The position numbers were made by a program, and so were the translations under genes. Below, one piece after another: positions 29,379 through 37,655 of a stretch of DNA of 64,000 bases. Each line of letters starts with the position of its first letter. Position 1 is the first letter of the stretch. This DNA is from Sphingobacterium sp. UBA2700 (GTDB taxonomy: Bacteria; Bacteroidota; Bacteroidia; Sphingobacteriales; Sphingobacteriaceae), in assembly GCA_002354335.1 (NCBI GenBank), contig DELI01000027.1, positions 1-64,000 on the forward strand, read 5' to 3'. The notes below the pieces were generated by a model. The model had not been told where the DNA came from. It saw only the letters and a program-made list of their open reading frames with translations, and made no database searches.

Positions 29379-29420
29379 GTCGTTGGTATATACTAGTTCG
29401 TATTAACACCTTGGGCGGGT

Positions 29421-29567
29421 TAGATATTAGATATTAGAGGTTGTCTGAACCAGGAAAGGAAGGATTTAAGGTTCAGAAAAATAAGAATGTCTAATATCTC
29501 ACATCTAATTTCTAAACGCTACTTCCCGCCCTAGGTCTAAATACTAACTACTAAATACTAACTACTA
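29421..29567. repeat. heptamer mosaic repeat, element D
   Basis: Left: TAGATAT, TAGATAT, TAGAGGT (29421-29441), then one module X copy (29441-29476, TTGTCTGAACCAGGAAAGG start). Then inverse heptamers CTAATAT, CTCACAT, CTAATTT, CTAAACG (29491-29518), CGCCCTAGGTCTA (29527-29539), and AATACTA/ACTACTA twice (29540-29567). The last heptamer abuts the stop codon of the convergent NUDIX gene with no spacer. Confidence 0.85.
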
Positions 29568-30149
29568 TCAGATTCCTTGTATCACATCCAATATCAACGG
29601 ATAGGTATCGTTTTTAATTTTATCGAGGTTGGCTTTTTTGACCCAGATGGCTTGATCTATATCTTCTTCGAGTTGAGGGGTTAGTTTAGGGATTTTGTTG
29701 ACGCCCATTTCGTACCATTTTGTTTGTTTGAGTACGAATTTGCCGCGCATGGTGTAACAATGGTAAGTTGTCTCTATTTTTTTGCCCAGGTAGTTTATTT
29801 TGATGCCGCATTCTTCTTCCACTTCGCGCAATGCTGCTTCCTTCATTTTTTCGTCTTCTTCGACTTTTCCTTTCGGCAGATCCCATTTCCCAAGTCTATG
29901 GATAAAGAGGTACTGGCCTTCACCATTTTTTACCAGTCCGCCTGCAGCTTTAATGATTCGGATATTGGAGATAAAGGATTTAAATACTTTTTCAATATTT
30001 GGCTGTATGTGTAGATAGATGTTTTTTTCTGCCTTGTTTAGCGATTGGTTAAAAAGTTTTTCTAAATCAATGTCTTGTAAACCAATCGTTTGAATGTTGC
30101 CTTTGATTTTTGGAGCAAAATCTGCAAAAATTAACAGAGATTGGTTCAT
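29568..30149 (-). CDS. NUDIX hydrolase
   Basis: A 193-aa protein. The Nudix box GKVEEDEKMKEAALREVEEECGI is complete, so it should cleave a nucleoside diphosphate linked to another group. An N-terminal region of about 70 residues precedes the domain. I start at ATG 30149; ATG 30173, which overlaps the pyrE start on the other strand, would add 8 residues. Substrate cannot be told from the sequence. Confidence 0.88.
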   Translation of the reverse strand: MNQSLLIFADFAPKIKGNIQTIGLQDIDLEKLFNQSLNKAEKNIYLHIQPNIEKVFKSFISNIRIIKAAGGLVKNGEGQYLFIHRLGKWDLPKGKVEEDEKMKEAALREVEEECGIKINYLGKKIETTYHCYTMRGKFVLKQTKWYEMGVNKIPKLTPQLEEDIDQAIWVKKANLDKIKNDTYPLILDVIQGI

Positions 30150-30159
30150 ATAAATTTTA

Positions 30160-30167
30160 TAAATTTG
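30160..30167 (+). promoter_or_regulatory. pyrE -7 promoter element
   Basis: TAAATTTG, 4 nt before the pyrE ATG, with TTG upstream (30141-30143). This predicts a leaderless pyrE mRNA. Confidence 0.6.
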
Positions 30168-30171
30168 TGCC

Positions 30172-30819
30172 ATGAATTATTTAAATGAGGTTGAACAAAA
30201 AGTTGCAGAATCCTTATTGCAAATTAAAGCAATAAAATTACAACCTAAAAGTCCTTTTACATGGGCATCGGGATGGAAGTCTCCAATTTATTGTGATAAC
30301 CGTGTAGCTTTATCACATCCATCGATTCGTACGTACATCCGTCAGAAGCTATCACAATTGATTCAAGAGGAATTTGGATCAGTAGATATGATTTCTGGTG
30401 TAGCAACTGCTGGTATTCCGCAGGGGGTATTGGTTGCGCAAGATTTGGGTCTACCTTTTTCTTATGTGCGTAGCAGTGCGAAAGATCATGGTCGTCAGAA
30501 CATGATTGAAGGAGAAGTGAGCAGCGGACAGCGTGTTGTCGTAATCGAAGATTTAGTTTCTACGGGTAAGAGTAGCTTAATCGCCGTTAAAGCATTGCGT
30601 GAAGCAGGTTGCAACGTCGTTGGTTTAGTATCGATTTTTACCTATGGCTTTGATGAGGCTCGCAAGAACTTCGAAGAAGCAAAATGTACATTCCATAGCT
30701 TATGTAATTATGATGCCTTAGTTCGTGTAGCTGCATCAAATAGTTATATTATGGAATCTGATATCGAATTATTAGAGAAATGGCGACAAGATCCAGCAAA
30801 CTGGAGCCCTGAAGTTTAA
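30172..30819 (+). CDS. pyrE: orotate phosphoribosyltransferase
   Basis: Converts orotate and PRPP to orotidine 5'-phosphate in pyrimidine synthesis. The PRPP-binding motif VVVIEDLVSTGKSS and the loop YVRSSAKDHGRQNMIEG are intact. Its 215 aa match the family. Divergent from the NUDIX gene, with an SRPBCC gene 4 bp downstream. Confidence 0.97.
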   Translation: MNYLNEVEQKVAESLLQIKAIKLQPKSPFTWASGWKSPIYCDNRVALSHPSIRTYIRQKLSQLIQEEFGSVDMISGVATAGIPQGVLVAQDLGLPFSYVRSSAKDHGRQNMIEGEVSSGQRVVVIEDLVSTGKSSLIAVKALREAGCNVVGLVSIFTYGFDEARKNFEEAKCTFHSLCNYDALVRVAASNSYIMESDIELLEKWRQDPANWSPEV

Positions 30820-30823
30820 GCTT

Positions 30824-31222
30824 ATGACAGTAATACAGAATTCTACGCTTATTAGCAAACCTGTTGAGGAGGTTTATAACTTCCTGGCAGATTTAAATAA
30901 TCATGAGCAATTGATGCCCGAGAATATTTACAATTGGGAATCAACTGCTGACGAGGCTAGATTTACCATTAAGAACATGGCAAAATTAGCTTTGCGCATC
31001 AGTCAACGTATTGAAAATAAGGAATTGGTCAGTGTTCCTTCCGAGGAGGCACCATTTGCTATCACCTTGCGTTGGAAAGTGGAGCCGGCATCAGAAACAA
31101 CGACTACTGCGACATTCGTGATCGAAGCAGAGTTGAATATGATGATGAAAATGATGGCCTCCGGTCCCTTACAGAAGTTGGTGGATCACCAGGTAAGTAA
31201 ATTGAAAGAAATTTTAGGCTAG
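30824..31222 (+). CDS. SRPBCC-domain protein
   Basis: A 132-aa START/SRPBCC-like protein, a fold that encloses a hydrophobic ligand. The opening STLISKPVEEVYNFLADLNNHEQLMP and the closing helix GPLQKLVDHQVSKLKEIL fit the family. It follows pyrE by 4 bp and should be cotranscribed. Ligand unknown. Confidence 0.82.
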   Translation: MTVIQNSTLISKPVEEVYNFLADLNNHEQLMPENIYNWESTADEARFTIKNMAKLALRISQRIENKELVSVPSEEAPFAITLRWKVEPASETTTTATFVIEAELNMMMKMMASGPLQKLVDHQVSKLKEILG

Positions 31223-31245
31223 TTCCTAAAATATCCATGATACGG

Positions 31246-31276
31246 AAAAAGCAGCTCAACGAGCTGCTTTTTTTTT
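31246..31276. terminator. bidirectional terminator after SRPBCC gene
   Basis: GCAGCTC pairs with GAGCTGC around AAC, flanked by A5 on the left and T9 on the right. It serves the convergent SRPBCC and barrel genes. Confidence 0.9.
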
Positions 31277-31299
31277 GGAATTCAAAAGTGCATCTTTCC

Positions 31300-32229
31300 T
31301 TAGAAAGAAAATGACACATGTGTTAGCACTCGATTTCCTGCGTCAATTCTCCCTTTGCCCAATTCTTGCTGAATCGGAGTTTGGAAAGATGCGCCAACGG
31401 ATATTCGTTTGAAATTTGCCTCTAACCCCATAGAAGCATTCACGAGATGTCCGCCAGTTTCTTCTACTTTAAAACCCATGGCATGGTCTTTTTGTTGCCG
31501 CTCGAATGATAATCCTGCATTGGGGGCGAGTCGGCTATCCGGTCCTAAGGCTATTTTATAATAGGCGGAAGCATTTGCAGCGATTTTGTTACCGTAGCGG
31601 TAATCATCCTTATTCTCTGTGTTTATTTTGTAACTCGCATTGGCATTGATACCGAAGTCCTGAATTCGGATGTCGTACATTAAACTGGGGATAAAATCCA
31701 GACTTCCTGTTCCCAACTGAAACATATTTGGATTTGTTGCCGTGGCATTTTGTTGCTCTGCAACGTCGTACGATCCGGTTGGGAGTTTCACACCCATCCC
31801 AACCCAAAGCGATTGCACGACCAATTTATTGCTCGCAGATGTGTTCGATTGGTCGAACAGTTTGTAATAGCCGTTTAAGGTGATATCACCTATTCCATTC
31901 TTTTTCCGCAATAGATCACTTCCTTCGGTATATTTTTCGTTGAAATTGTAGGGTAGTAGGGCGAGTACACGCCATTTTTGGCCAATGTTCCAGGCGCCCC
32001 AAAGTTCCATAGTCTGATACTTTTCGTCGGTGGATAATGCCGTCCTATTTCCGTTAATATCTAATTGTGTAGTTAATCGGTTGAATTGATATCGCACACC
32101 GACAAAGCGTTTTGTAAAGTCGGGGAGGAGTCCGATATAGTTCCCGCCGACACCACATCCGCAGATATCGCATGCTTTACTCGTTTGGATAGCCGTAATT
32201 AAGCTAAGTAATATTAATAATTTCTTCAT
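31300..32229 (-). CDS. outer-membrane barrel protein with CDICGCG start
   Basis: A 309-aa protein with a signal peptide whose mature end begins with the cysteine cluster CDICGCG (residues 20-26). The rest is alternating beta strands ending in HVSFSF with a terminal Phe, as expected for an outer-membrane beta-barrel. It is the last gene of the operon with the diheme peroxidase and MbnP-like lipoprotein, 1 bp after the peroxidase. The cysteine cluster suggests metal binding, perhaps copper, by context only. Confidence 0.8.
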   Translation of the reverse strand: MKKLLILLSLITAIQTSKACDICGCGVGGNYIGLLPDFTKRFVGVRYQFNRLTTQLDINGNRTALSTDEKYQTMELWGAWNIGQKWRVLALLPYNFNEKYTEGSDLLRKKNGIGDITLNGYYKLFDQSNTSASNKLVVQSLWVGMGVKLPTGSYDVAEQQNATATNPNMFQLGTGSLDFIPSLMYDIRIQDFGINANASYKINTENKDDYRYGNKIAANASAYYKIALGPDSRLAPNAGLSFERQQKDHAMGFKVEETGGHLVNASMGLEANFKRISVGASFQTPIQQELGKGRIDAGNRVLTHVSFSF

Positions 32230-32230
32230 T

Positions 32231-33256
32231 TTATTCTTGGAATAAAGGGTTTTTTACAAAAGTTTCGTCGTTGAGTGTATTGAGGAATGCGAGTAGTTGG
32301 TCGACTTCGTTGTCGCTTAAATCAATTCCTCCCGTCTTTTTCAGTATCGGGTCTAGGTTGGGCGTTTGTTGCACCTCGCGTCTATAGTGGTTGATAACGG
32401 CCTGTAGGTTTCTCAATCTACCGTCGTGCATATAAGGCTCTGTATAGGCGAGGTTGCGGAGCGTAGGAACCTTAAATTTTAATCTATCGTTTTCTAACTG
32501 TGATATTTCGAAGCGGCCCTGATCTTTTGCCGGGTTGACGCCAATACCATTATCACGGTAGGATCCGTCCGTGAAAAGTGGTTCGGTATGGCAAGAGCTA
32601 CATTTGGATTTGAAGATTGTATAACCTGCCAGTTCTTCATCGGTAAACTGTGCCTCTTTACGCATGACTTTGTCATATTTGGATTGGTCTGATACGAGCA
32701 TTAACATAAATTGTGATAGTGCCTTCAGCATATTGCTGCTGCTGATTTCGGGGCTGCCAAAAGCTTTTTCGAAAAGACCGCGATATTCAGCAGAATTATT
32801 CAACTTCTTTAAAACATTAGGCATTTTCTCATCCATCTCGACCACGTTTTCTATTGGCGCCACGGAAAATAGATCTAAGTCAAACACCCCGCCGTCCCAA
32901 AAGAATGTTTTTGTCCATGCCAGGTTGACTATGGACATACTGTTGCGAATCCCCAATCGATCGTCAATCCCGTGGCTGACGTCGTGACCATGATGGGTGA
33001 AAGCATTAGCAGCGATATGACAACTACCACAAGAAATAGTATTATCCCGAGATAAGATGGGGTCATAAAATAGTTTTTTACCGAGTTCAAACTTTTCTTT
33101 GCTGATTGGATTTCCTGGAAAGTTGTAGACAGGTTCTGGGAAATGCGCTGGTTTGACGAACGTGATAATGGTTTCGTCAATAAGATCATCCGCCTTTTGA
33201 CAGGCGAGGATGATCGATAGAATAAATCCCATAACCAGCAGACTGGTTTTATTCAT
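32231..33256 (-). CDS. diheme cytochrome c peroxidase / MbnH-like
   Basis: A 341-aa periplasmic lipoprotein (lipobox LAC, Cys19) of the CcpA/MauG superfamily. Two c-type heme sites are present: CGSCH (76-80) and CSSCH (219-223). VPTLRNLAYTEPYMHDGR (263-280) is the conserved heme-ligand region. It overlaps the upstream MbnP-type gene by 8 bp. MbnH proteins oxidise a tryptophan of MbnP to kynurenine for copper binding, so the pair suggests that role rather than simple peroxide removal. Confidence 0.9.
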   Translation of the reverse strand: MNKTSLLVMGFILSIILACQKADDLIDETIITFVKPAHFPEPVYNFPGNPISKEKFELGKKLFYDPILSRDNTISCGSCHIAANAFTHHGHDVSHGIDDRLGIRNSMSIVNLAWTKTFFWDGGVFDLDLFSVAPIENVVEMDEKMPNVLKKLNNSAEYRGLFEKAFGSPEISSSNMLKALSQFMLMLVSDQSKYDKVMRKEAQFTDEELAGYTIFKSKCSSCHTEPLFTDGSYRDNGIGVNPAKDQGRFEISQLENDRLKFKVPTLRNLAYTEPYMHDGRLRNLQAVINHYRREVQQTPNLDPILKKTGGIDLSDNEVDQLLAFLNTLNDETFVKNPLFQE

Positions 33257-34058
33257 TACTTAATTTCTGAAAGTTGTGGGTATGGTCGTGAGTAAACATG
33301 CTAGCATAGTTTGCTGCGATCAAATCGTTAGGTCCTGAGACCATGACGGTACTGTTTTTAGCAATGCTAATCTTGTTGTCAGCATCGAAGACTTTTCCAA
33401 GATCCACCATTAAATGTATATCCGAACTCAAGTTTTCCTTTACCTCTGCGGCGCCGGCCTTTCTCAGATCGATTTTAATCGTTTTGACATTGTTCTTTGT
33501 TGGCTTGTCATAACCGCCGAATAGGCCGATATGGTAGCGGAATTTTTTGTCGGTTGACGTCGAAGCTGGCGATGTTCCTTCCATCTTAAAGAAGATATAA
33601 CCGCTATTCCAGCTCCAGTACATTCCGTGTTTCGAAATGTCCAAGGCACCGGTGCGTTCCTCTACCGGCAAAGTATTCGTGATACTGTCGACCCCTAGAA
33701 CAAACTCCAGATTGATGTATTTGCCTTCGGGGATATTGAACTTCGGAAATAGGGACGCTTTATCGGCTGCGTCGATTAAGAAATAGGATTCTTTTTTTGG
33801 TAAGGCATATTCTTCACCTTTTTCGTTGGTCAGTTTAATGTTGCTCACATAGTATTTGACCAATTCAACGTTGAATTGCTCATTGCTATTGTTGCTATAG
33901 GTATAATCGTTCAATACCAATGATTTGCCGCCAACGATATGGTCAAATTTAAGCTTTAGCTGGCCATCTTTATTGTTTTCGTATTTGATGTCTTCTTTTG
34001 AGCAAGAGAATAATGTGGCTACAAGCAACAGGCTAGCCATTAGGAATTTGATATTCAT
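33249..34058 (-). CDS. MbnP-family copper-binding lipoprotein
   Basis: A 269-aa lipoprotein (FSC, Cys19). The block HGMYWSWNSGYIFFKMEG (about 144-161) with two tryptophans matches the MbnP family, in which one tryptophan is converted to kynurenine and helps bind Cu(I). His40 in the N-terminal strand and a His-rich C-terminus (FTHDHTHN) may add ligands. It is directly coupled to the diheme enzyme gene. No methanobactin precursor or mbnB/mbnC was seen. Confidence 0.85.
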   Translation of the reverse strand: MNIKFLMASLLLVATLFSCSKEDIKYENNKDGQLKLKFDHIVGGKSLVLNDYTYSNNSNEQFNVELVKYYVSNIKLTNEKGEEYALPKKESYFLIDAADKASLFPKFNIPEGKYINLEFVLGVDSITNTLPVEERTGALDISKHGMYWSWNSGYIFFKMEGTSPASTSTDKKFRYHIGLFGGYDKPTKNNVKTIKIDLRKAGAAEVKENLSSDIHLMVDLGKVFDADNKISIAKNSTVMVSGPNDLIAANYASMFTHDHTHNFQKLSNE

Positions 34059-34064
34059 GGTTTT

Positions 34065-34148
34065 GTTTAACTGAATGTAAATTATAGAAATTTATGGGCA
34101 ATAGTTTGTAACTAAAGCCATTACGCATTTTAGGGGGTTCAGTTAAAC
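34065..34148. other. inverted repeat between two operon genes
   Basis: GTTTAACTGAA (34065-34075) is repeated in inverse at 34138-34148, bracketing the 84-bp gap between the 122-aa gene and the MbnP gene. On the transcribed minus strand it begins on the stop codon of the first gene. There is no U-tract, so processing or differential stability is more likely than termination. Confidence 0.5.
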
Positions 34149-34511
34149 GAGGGGTGGACGTAATAGGTTTGAGGAGATATCTTTTGGATTCATGTTAGAC
34201 TGGAATAGTGCATAGTCCAGTTCTAAGAATTTTGGATATTCGGGAGATACGAATGAAAATGCAAGTTCTTGTTGAGTGAAGGCTTCGTGGAAATTCAATT
34301 TGAAGTTCTGCTGCTCTTGTTCCTGCTGGGTTTTTAGCTTTTTGGCAAGATAACATTGCCCATGACAGGAGTTGTTTTCCATATTGCGTTGTATACAGAG
34401 ATACTTTTCAATATAGTTTTGGTTGTAGTAGAAGGAAGCTGATATCAATAGGGTCATATTGCTTTGCAAAAGCATTATGGGAATCATTAGATATAGAAGC
34501 AGCTTCTTCAT
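34143..34511 (-). CDS. small secreted protein with C-x9-CH-x2-C motif
   Basis: A 122-aa protein with an N-terminal hydrophobic segment (1-25). Then comes Cys39 and the cluster NSCHGQCYL (Cys49, His50, Cys53), followed by a Gln/Glu-rich helix. It has no name I recognise. Its position as first gene of the MbnP/MbnH operon and its Cys-His cluster suggest a metal carrier or sensor, an inference only. Confidence 0.65.
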   Translation of the reverse strand: MKKLLLYLMIPIMLLQSNMTLLISASFYYNQNYIEKYLCIQRNMENNSCHGQCYLAKKLKTQQEQEQQNFKLNFHEAFTQQELAFSFVSPEYPKFLELDYALFQSNMNPKDISSNLLRPPLV

Positions 34512-34519
34512 TTTGCTTG

Positions 34520-34527
34520 CAAATCTA
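34520..34527 (-). promoter_or_regulatory. MbnP/MbnH operon -7 element
   Basis: TAGATTTG on the minus strand, 8 nt before the ATG of the 122-aa gene. It is the likely promoter of the four-gene operon. Confidence 0.55.
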
Positions 34528-34611
34528 ATTGTTAAGTTTCGTAAGTAAAAATTTTACATTGAATTAATTTAGTAAAATGAAACGATTCTAAATCTAATAG
34601 AATAGTTTTTG

Positions 34612-34619
34612 TACTTTTG
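34612..34619 (+). promoter_or_regulatory. exonuclease gene -7 element
   Basis: TACTTTTG, 35 nt before ATG 34655, matching TAnnTTTG. Confidence 0.55.
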
Positions 34620-34654
34620 TACAGTTTGCATAAAATCATAAATCTACAAAGAAC

Positions 34655-35584
34655 ATGGAATTGAACCTAAAGCGCCCGTTGGCCTTTTTTGATTTAGAAA
34701 CAACGGGAGTCAATGTTTCATTGGATAAAATTGTTGAGGTGTCTATTTTGAAGGTGTCACCGGGAGGGAAGGAAGAAACTTTAACCTTACGAATCAATCC
34801 AGAAATGCCGATTCCAGCGGAATCCTCTATGTTTCATGGTATTTATGACGAGGATGTTAAAGACTTAGCGCCTTTTCGCGAGCGTGCTGCGGAGATTGCT
34901 GCATTTATTGGTGATGCGGATTTAGCGGGCTATAATTCGAATAAGTTCGATGTGCCGATGTTAATGGAGGAGTTTTTGCGTGCTGGCGTTCCATTTACTT
35001 TGTCGGGACGCGCATTTGTGGATGTACAGAATATCTTCCACCAAATGGAACAGCGTACATTGAAGGCAGCCTATAAATTCTACTGTGGTGAGAATTTAGA
35101 GAATGCCCACAATGCGGAGGCGGATGTTCGTGCGACCTACGCGGTGTTAAAAGCACAGTTGACTAAATACGAGGGCGCTGATTTCGAGGATAAACATGGG
35201 AATGTGAGCAAGCCGGTTGTGAATGATGTGCAAGCCTTGCATACCTTTACGAATTTGAGCAAGCCTGTAGATTTTGCCGGACGTATCGTTTATGATGAGG
35301 ATGGCGATCCGTCGATTAATTTCGGGAAACACAAAGGTAAGAAGGTCACCGATGTTTTTGAGGTTGAACCGAGTTACTATTCATGGATGCAGAATGGGGA
35401 TTTCCCATTGTACACGAAACAAGTATTGGAAGAAATCTGGACCAATTATAAAAATACAAAGAAGGCTGCAAAGCCTGCTGTTATCACGGAGAAGGGAGAG
35501 AGCCGACGCCCTGTAAAACGTGAAGAGCCTAAACCAATTACCTCAGATATGCTGGCGCAATTGCAAGGGAAATTTAAGAAGTAG
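34655..35584 (+). CDS. 3'-5' exonuclease, DnaQ-like, with DUF3820-type domain
   Basis: A 309-aa DEDD-superfamily exonuclease. Exo I FFDLETTG (Asp13, Glu15), Exo II AGYNSNKFDVPML and Exo III HNAEADVRATY are visible, so it should be active. A second domain near 225-270 contains INFGKHKGKKVTDV and YYSWMQNGDFP, the DUF3820 type often appended to such exonucleases. The tail is Lys/Pro rich. Possible roles are DNA proofreading or repair. trxB follows 18 bp later. Confidence 0.9.
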   Translation: MELNLKRPLAFFDLETTGVNVSLDKIVEVSILKVSPGGKEETLTLRINPEMPIPAESSMFHGIYDEDVKDLAPFRERAAEIAAFIGDADLAGYNSNKFDVPMLMEEFLRAGVPFTLSGRAFVDVQNIFHQMEQRTLKAAYKFYCGENLENAHNAEADVRATYAVLKAQLTKYEGADFEDKHGNVSKPVVNDVQALHTFTNLSKPVDFAGRIVYDEDGDPSINFGKHKGKKVTDVFEVEPSYYSWMQNGDFPLYTKQVLEEIWTNYKNTKKAAKPAVITEKGESRRPVKREEPKPITSDMLAQLQGKFKK

Positions 35585-35602
35585 AAGATATAAATAAAGA
35601 TT

Positions 35603-36571
35603 ATGAATAATACAGAACAAGAAGTAGAACACGTAGGCTGCCTAATTATTGGTTCAGGCCCTGCAGGTTATACTGCAGCCATTTATGCTGCACGCGCGGA
35701 TTTAAAACCTGTTGTTTACACAGGAATGGTACCGGGTGGACAATTAACACAAACAACCGAAGTTGATAACTTTCCAGGCTATCCAAAAGGAATTACTGGT
35801 CCGGTTATGATGGAGGATTTACGCGCGCAAGCGGAGCGTTTCGGTACCTCGGTTCGCTTTGGCTATGCGACAAAAGTAGATTTTTCTTTAGATGGCGGTA
35901 TTCATACCGTAGAAATCGATGGAGTTAAAACCATCACTGCTGACACTGTGATTATTGCAACGGGTGCGACAGCAAAATGGTTAGGCTTAGATTCGGAGCA
36001 AAAATATAATGGGTTTGGTGTATCGGCATGTGCGGTATGTGATGGATTTTTCTTTAAGAATCAAGATGTTGCAATCGTCGGTGCAGGTGATACGGCTGCT
36101 GAAGAAGCAACTTACCTGGCGAAACTTTGTAAGAAAGTATATATGTTGGTGCGTAGAGACGAGTTCCGTGCTTCGAAAGCAATGGTTCACCGTGTAATGA
36201 ATACGCCAAATATCGAGGTGCTATACAATACGGAGGCCCAAGAAATCTTAGGCGACGGACAGGTTGTGACTGGTTTACGCGTTATCAATAACCAAACAAA
36301 ATCACTTACGGATTTAGATATCACCGGATTTTTCGTAGCTATCGGTCATAAACCGAATACGGAACTGTTCCAAGGCATATTGGATATGGACGAAACAGGT
36401 TACTTAATCACTAAAGCTGATAGTACTGCTACGAATATTCCTGGAGTATTTGCTTGTGGTGATGTTCAAGACCATATCTTCCGCCAAGCGATTACTGCTG
36501 CCGGAACGGGTTGTATGGCTGCTTTGGAGGCAGAGCGTTATCTGGTTGCCAAAGAAGATATCGTCGTATAA
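35603..36571 (+). CDS. trxB: thioredoxin-disulfide reductase
   Basis: FAD enzyme that reduces thioredoxin with NADPH. FAD site GSGPAGYTAAIYAARA, redox pair CAVC in VSACAVCDGFFF, NADPH site VGAGDTAAEEA and the C-terminal FACGDVQD are all intact. 322 aa is the usual length. Confidence 0.97.
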   Translation: MNNTEQEVEHVGCLIIGSGPAGYTAAIYAARADLKPVVYTGMVPGGQLTQTTEVDNFPGYPKGITGPVMMEDLRAQAERFGTSVRFGYATKVDFSLDGGIHTVEIDGVKTITADTVIIATGATAKWLGLDSEQKYNGFGVSACAVCDGFFFKNQDVAIVGAGDTAAEEATYLAKLCKKVYMLVRRDEFRASKAMVHRVMNTPNIEVLYNTEAQEILGDGQVVTGLRVINNQTKSLTDLDITGFFVAIGHKPNTELFQGILDMDETGYLITKADSTATNIPGVFACGDVQDHIFRQAITAAGTGCMAALEAERYLVAKEDIVV

Positions 36572-36610
36572 AACAGCTTACCGTTTTCAGGGAAAAAACA
36601 ACGGGGACAA

Positions 36611-36655
36611 ATGTTCTTGAGGGTTTTTGAAAACAGGTAGTTTTAGAATAGAAAT
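36611..36655. repeat. possible family-2 element (partial)
   Basis: CTTGA, TTGAAAACAG and TTTTAGAA occur here in the same order and spacing as in the element at 52598-52680. The match is partial and could be chance. Confidence 0.35.
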
Positions 36656-36658
36656 ACT

Positions 36659-36687
36659 AAAGGGGTCGATTCACATCGACCCCTTTT
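36659..36687 (+). terminator. trxB terminator
   Basis: AAAGGGGTCGAT pairs with ATCGACCCCTTT around TCAC and ends in T4. Confidence 0.85.
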
Positions 36688-36810
36688 CAGTAAAAGTAAT
36701 CCAAACTATAGATATTTTCTAAGTTCTTCTGTTCAAAAATAGGGTATCAATCCCAAGATTTATATACCTATCGAAGGGTATATTATTGTTCTTTTTAACG
36801 GATAACGCTA

Positions 36811-37599
36811 TTAAATCACCGCAAACTTCTTGAGTGCATTCCAAATACCGTTCTCATCCACTTCATCCGTTACATAATCAGCAATTGCCTTAACTTCGGG
36901 ATTTGCATTGCCCATCGCTACGCCAACTTTTACGTGCTGCAGCATGCTAATATCATTACCACCATCGCCGAATGCCATCGTATTTTCGATATCGATGCCG
37001 AAATGCTTACAGAAAATGTCGATTCCGACTTTTTTACTCAGCCCTTTCGGATTGACATCAGCAAAGAGCGGTGTCCAACGGGAAGCCAAGGAATTCGGCA
37101 TAACCGTGGACATGAATTCTTCTTCCTCATCTGGTCCTAAAAATATATTGGTTTGCAAGATGCTGCTGCTGTCCACTAAATCCATGTCCACAAGCTTAGG
37201 AATGGGAAGATTCAAGTGTGCATACATTCCTGCGATCTCCGGTGTTACATCATGGATGGTTATTTCTCGCTCCGACATGAAAGAAAAGCTCAGCGGCTTC
37301 TGCTTTGCATAATTCATCACCGATTCGATATCTTCCTTGTCAATTGCCTTCCGAAATAAAACTTCATTCGTGTTGGTCAGACAATATCCACCGTTGAACG
37401 TGATAAACCCGTCGAAGTCTAGAAATTTCACATGGTCGATGCTATTGATCGATCTGCCGGTAGAAAGAATTGTTTTAATGCCTTTGCTTTGTAGTTCCTT
37501 AATTGCTTCAACCGTAGAGTCTGGGACTTCGTGTGTTTTAAAGCTGATTAATGTACCGTCGATATCAAAGAAGACGGCTTTAACAATTGGGTTTTGCAT
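36811..37599 (-). CDS. HAD-family hydrolase (Cof type)
   Basis: A 262-aa cytosolic phosphatase of the Cof/YbjI group. Motif I FFDIDGTL, motif II LSTGR, the lysine in motif III and motif IV FGDGGNDISML are in order, with a cap domain in between. The ORF extends to TTG 37605, but that lies in the -7 element, so I start at ATG 37599. Natural substrate unknown, probably sugar phosphates. Confidence 0.92.
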   Translation of the reverse strand: MQNPIVKAVFFDIDGTLISFKTHEVPDSTVEAIKELQSKGIKTILSTGRSINSIDHVKFLDFDGFITFNGGYCLTNTNEVLFRKAIDKEDIESVMNYAKQKPLSFSFMSEREITIHDVTPEIAGMYAHLNLPIPKLVDMDLVDSSSILQTNIFLGPDEEEEFMSTVMPNSLASRWTPLFADVNPKGLSKKVGIDIFCKHFGIDIENTMAFGDGGNDISMLQHVKVGVAMGNANPEVKAIADYVTDEVDENGIWNALKKFAVI

Positions 37600-37602
37600 A
37601 TA

Positions 37603-37610
37603 CAAAGGTA
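37603..37610 (-). promoter_or_regulatory. HAD gene -7 element
   Basis: TACCTTTG on the minus strand, 3 nt before ATG 37599. It rules out the upstream TTG start and predicts a leaderless mRNA. Confidence 0.6.
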
Positions 37611-37630
37611 CATTTTAGGCTGATGATTCC

Positions 37631-37638
37631 TATCTTTG
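37631..37638 (+). promoter_or_regulatory. methyltransferase gene -7 element
   Basis: TATCTTTG, 17 nt before ATG 37656. It sits about 20 bp from the oppositely oriented HAD element. Confidence 0.55.
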
Positions 37639-37655
37639 TTTCAAATTTTTAAGAC

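Noticed and set aside
31300..34511. A full methanobactin biosynthesis cluster
   Set aside because: No mbnB, mbnC or precursor peptide could be found around the MbnP/MbnH pair.
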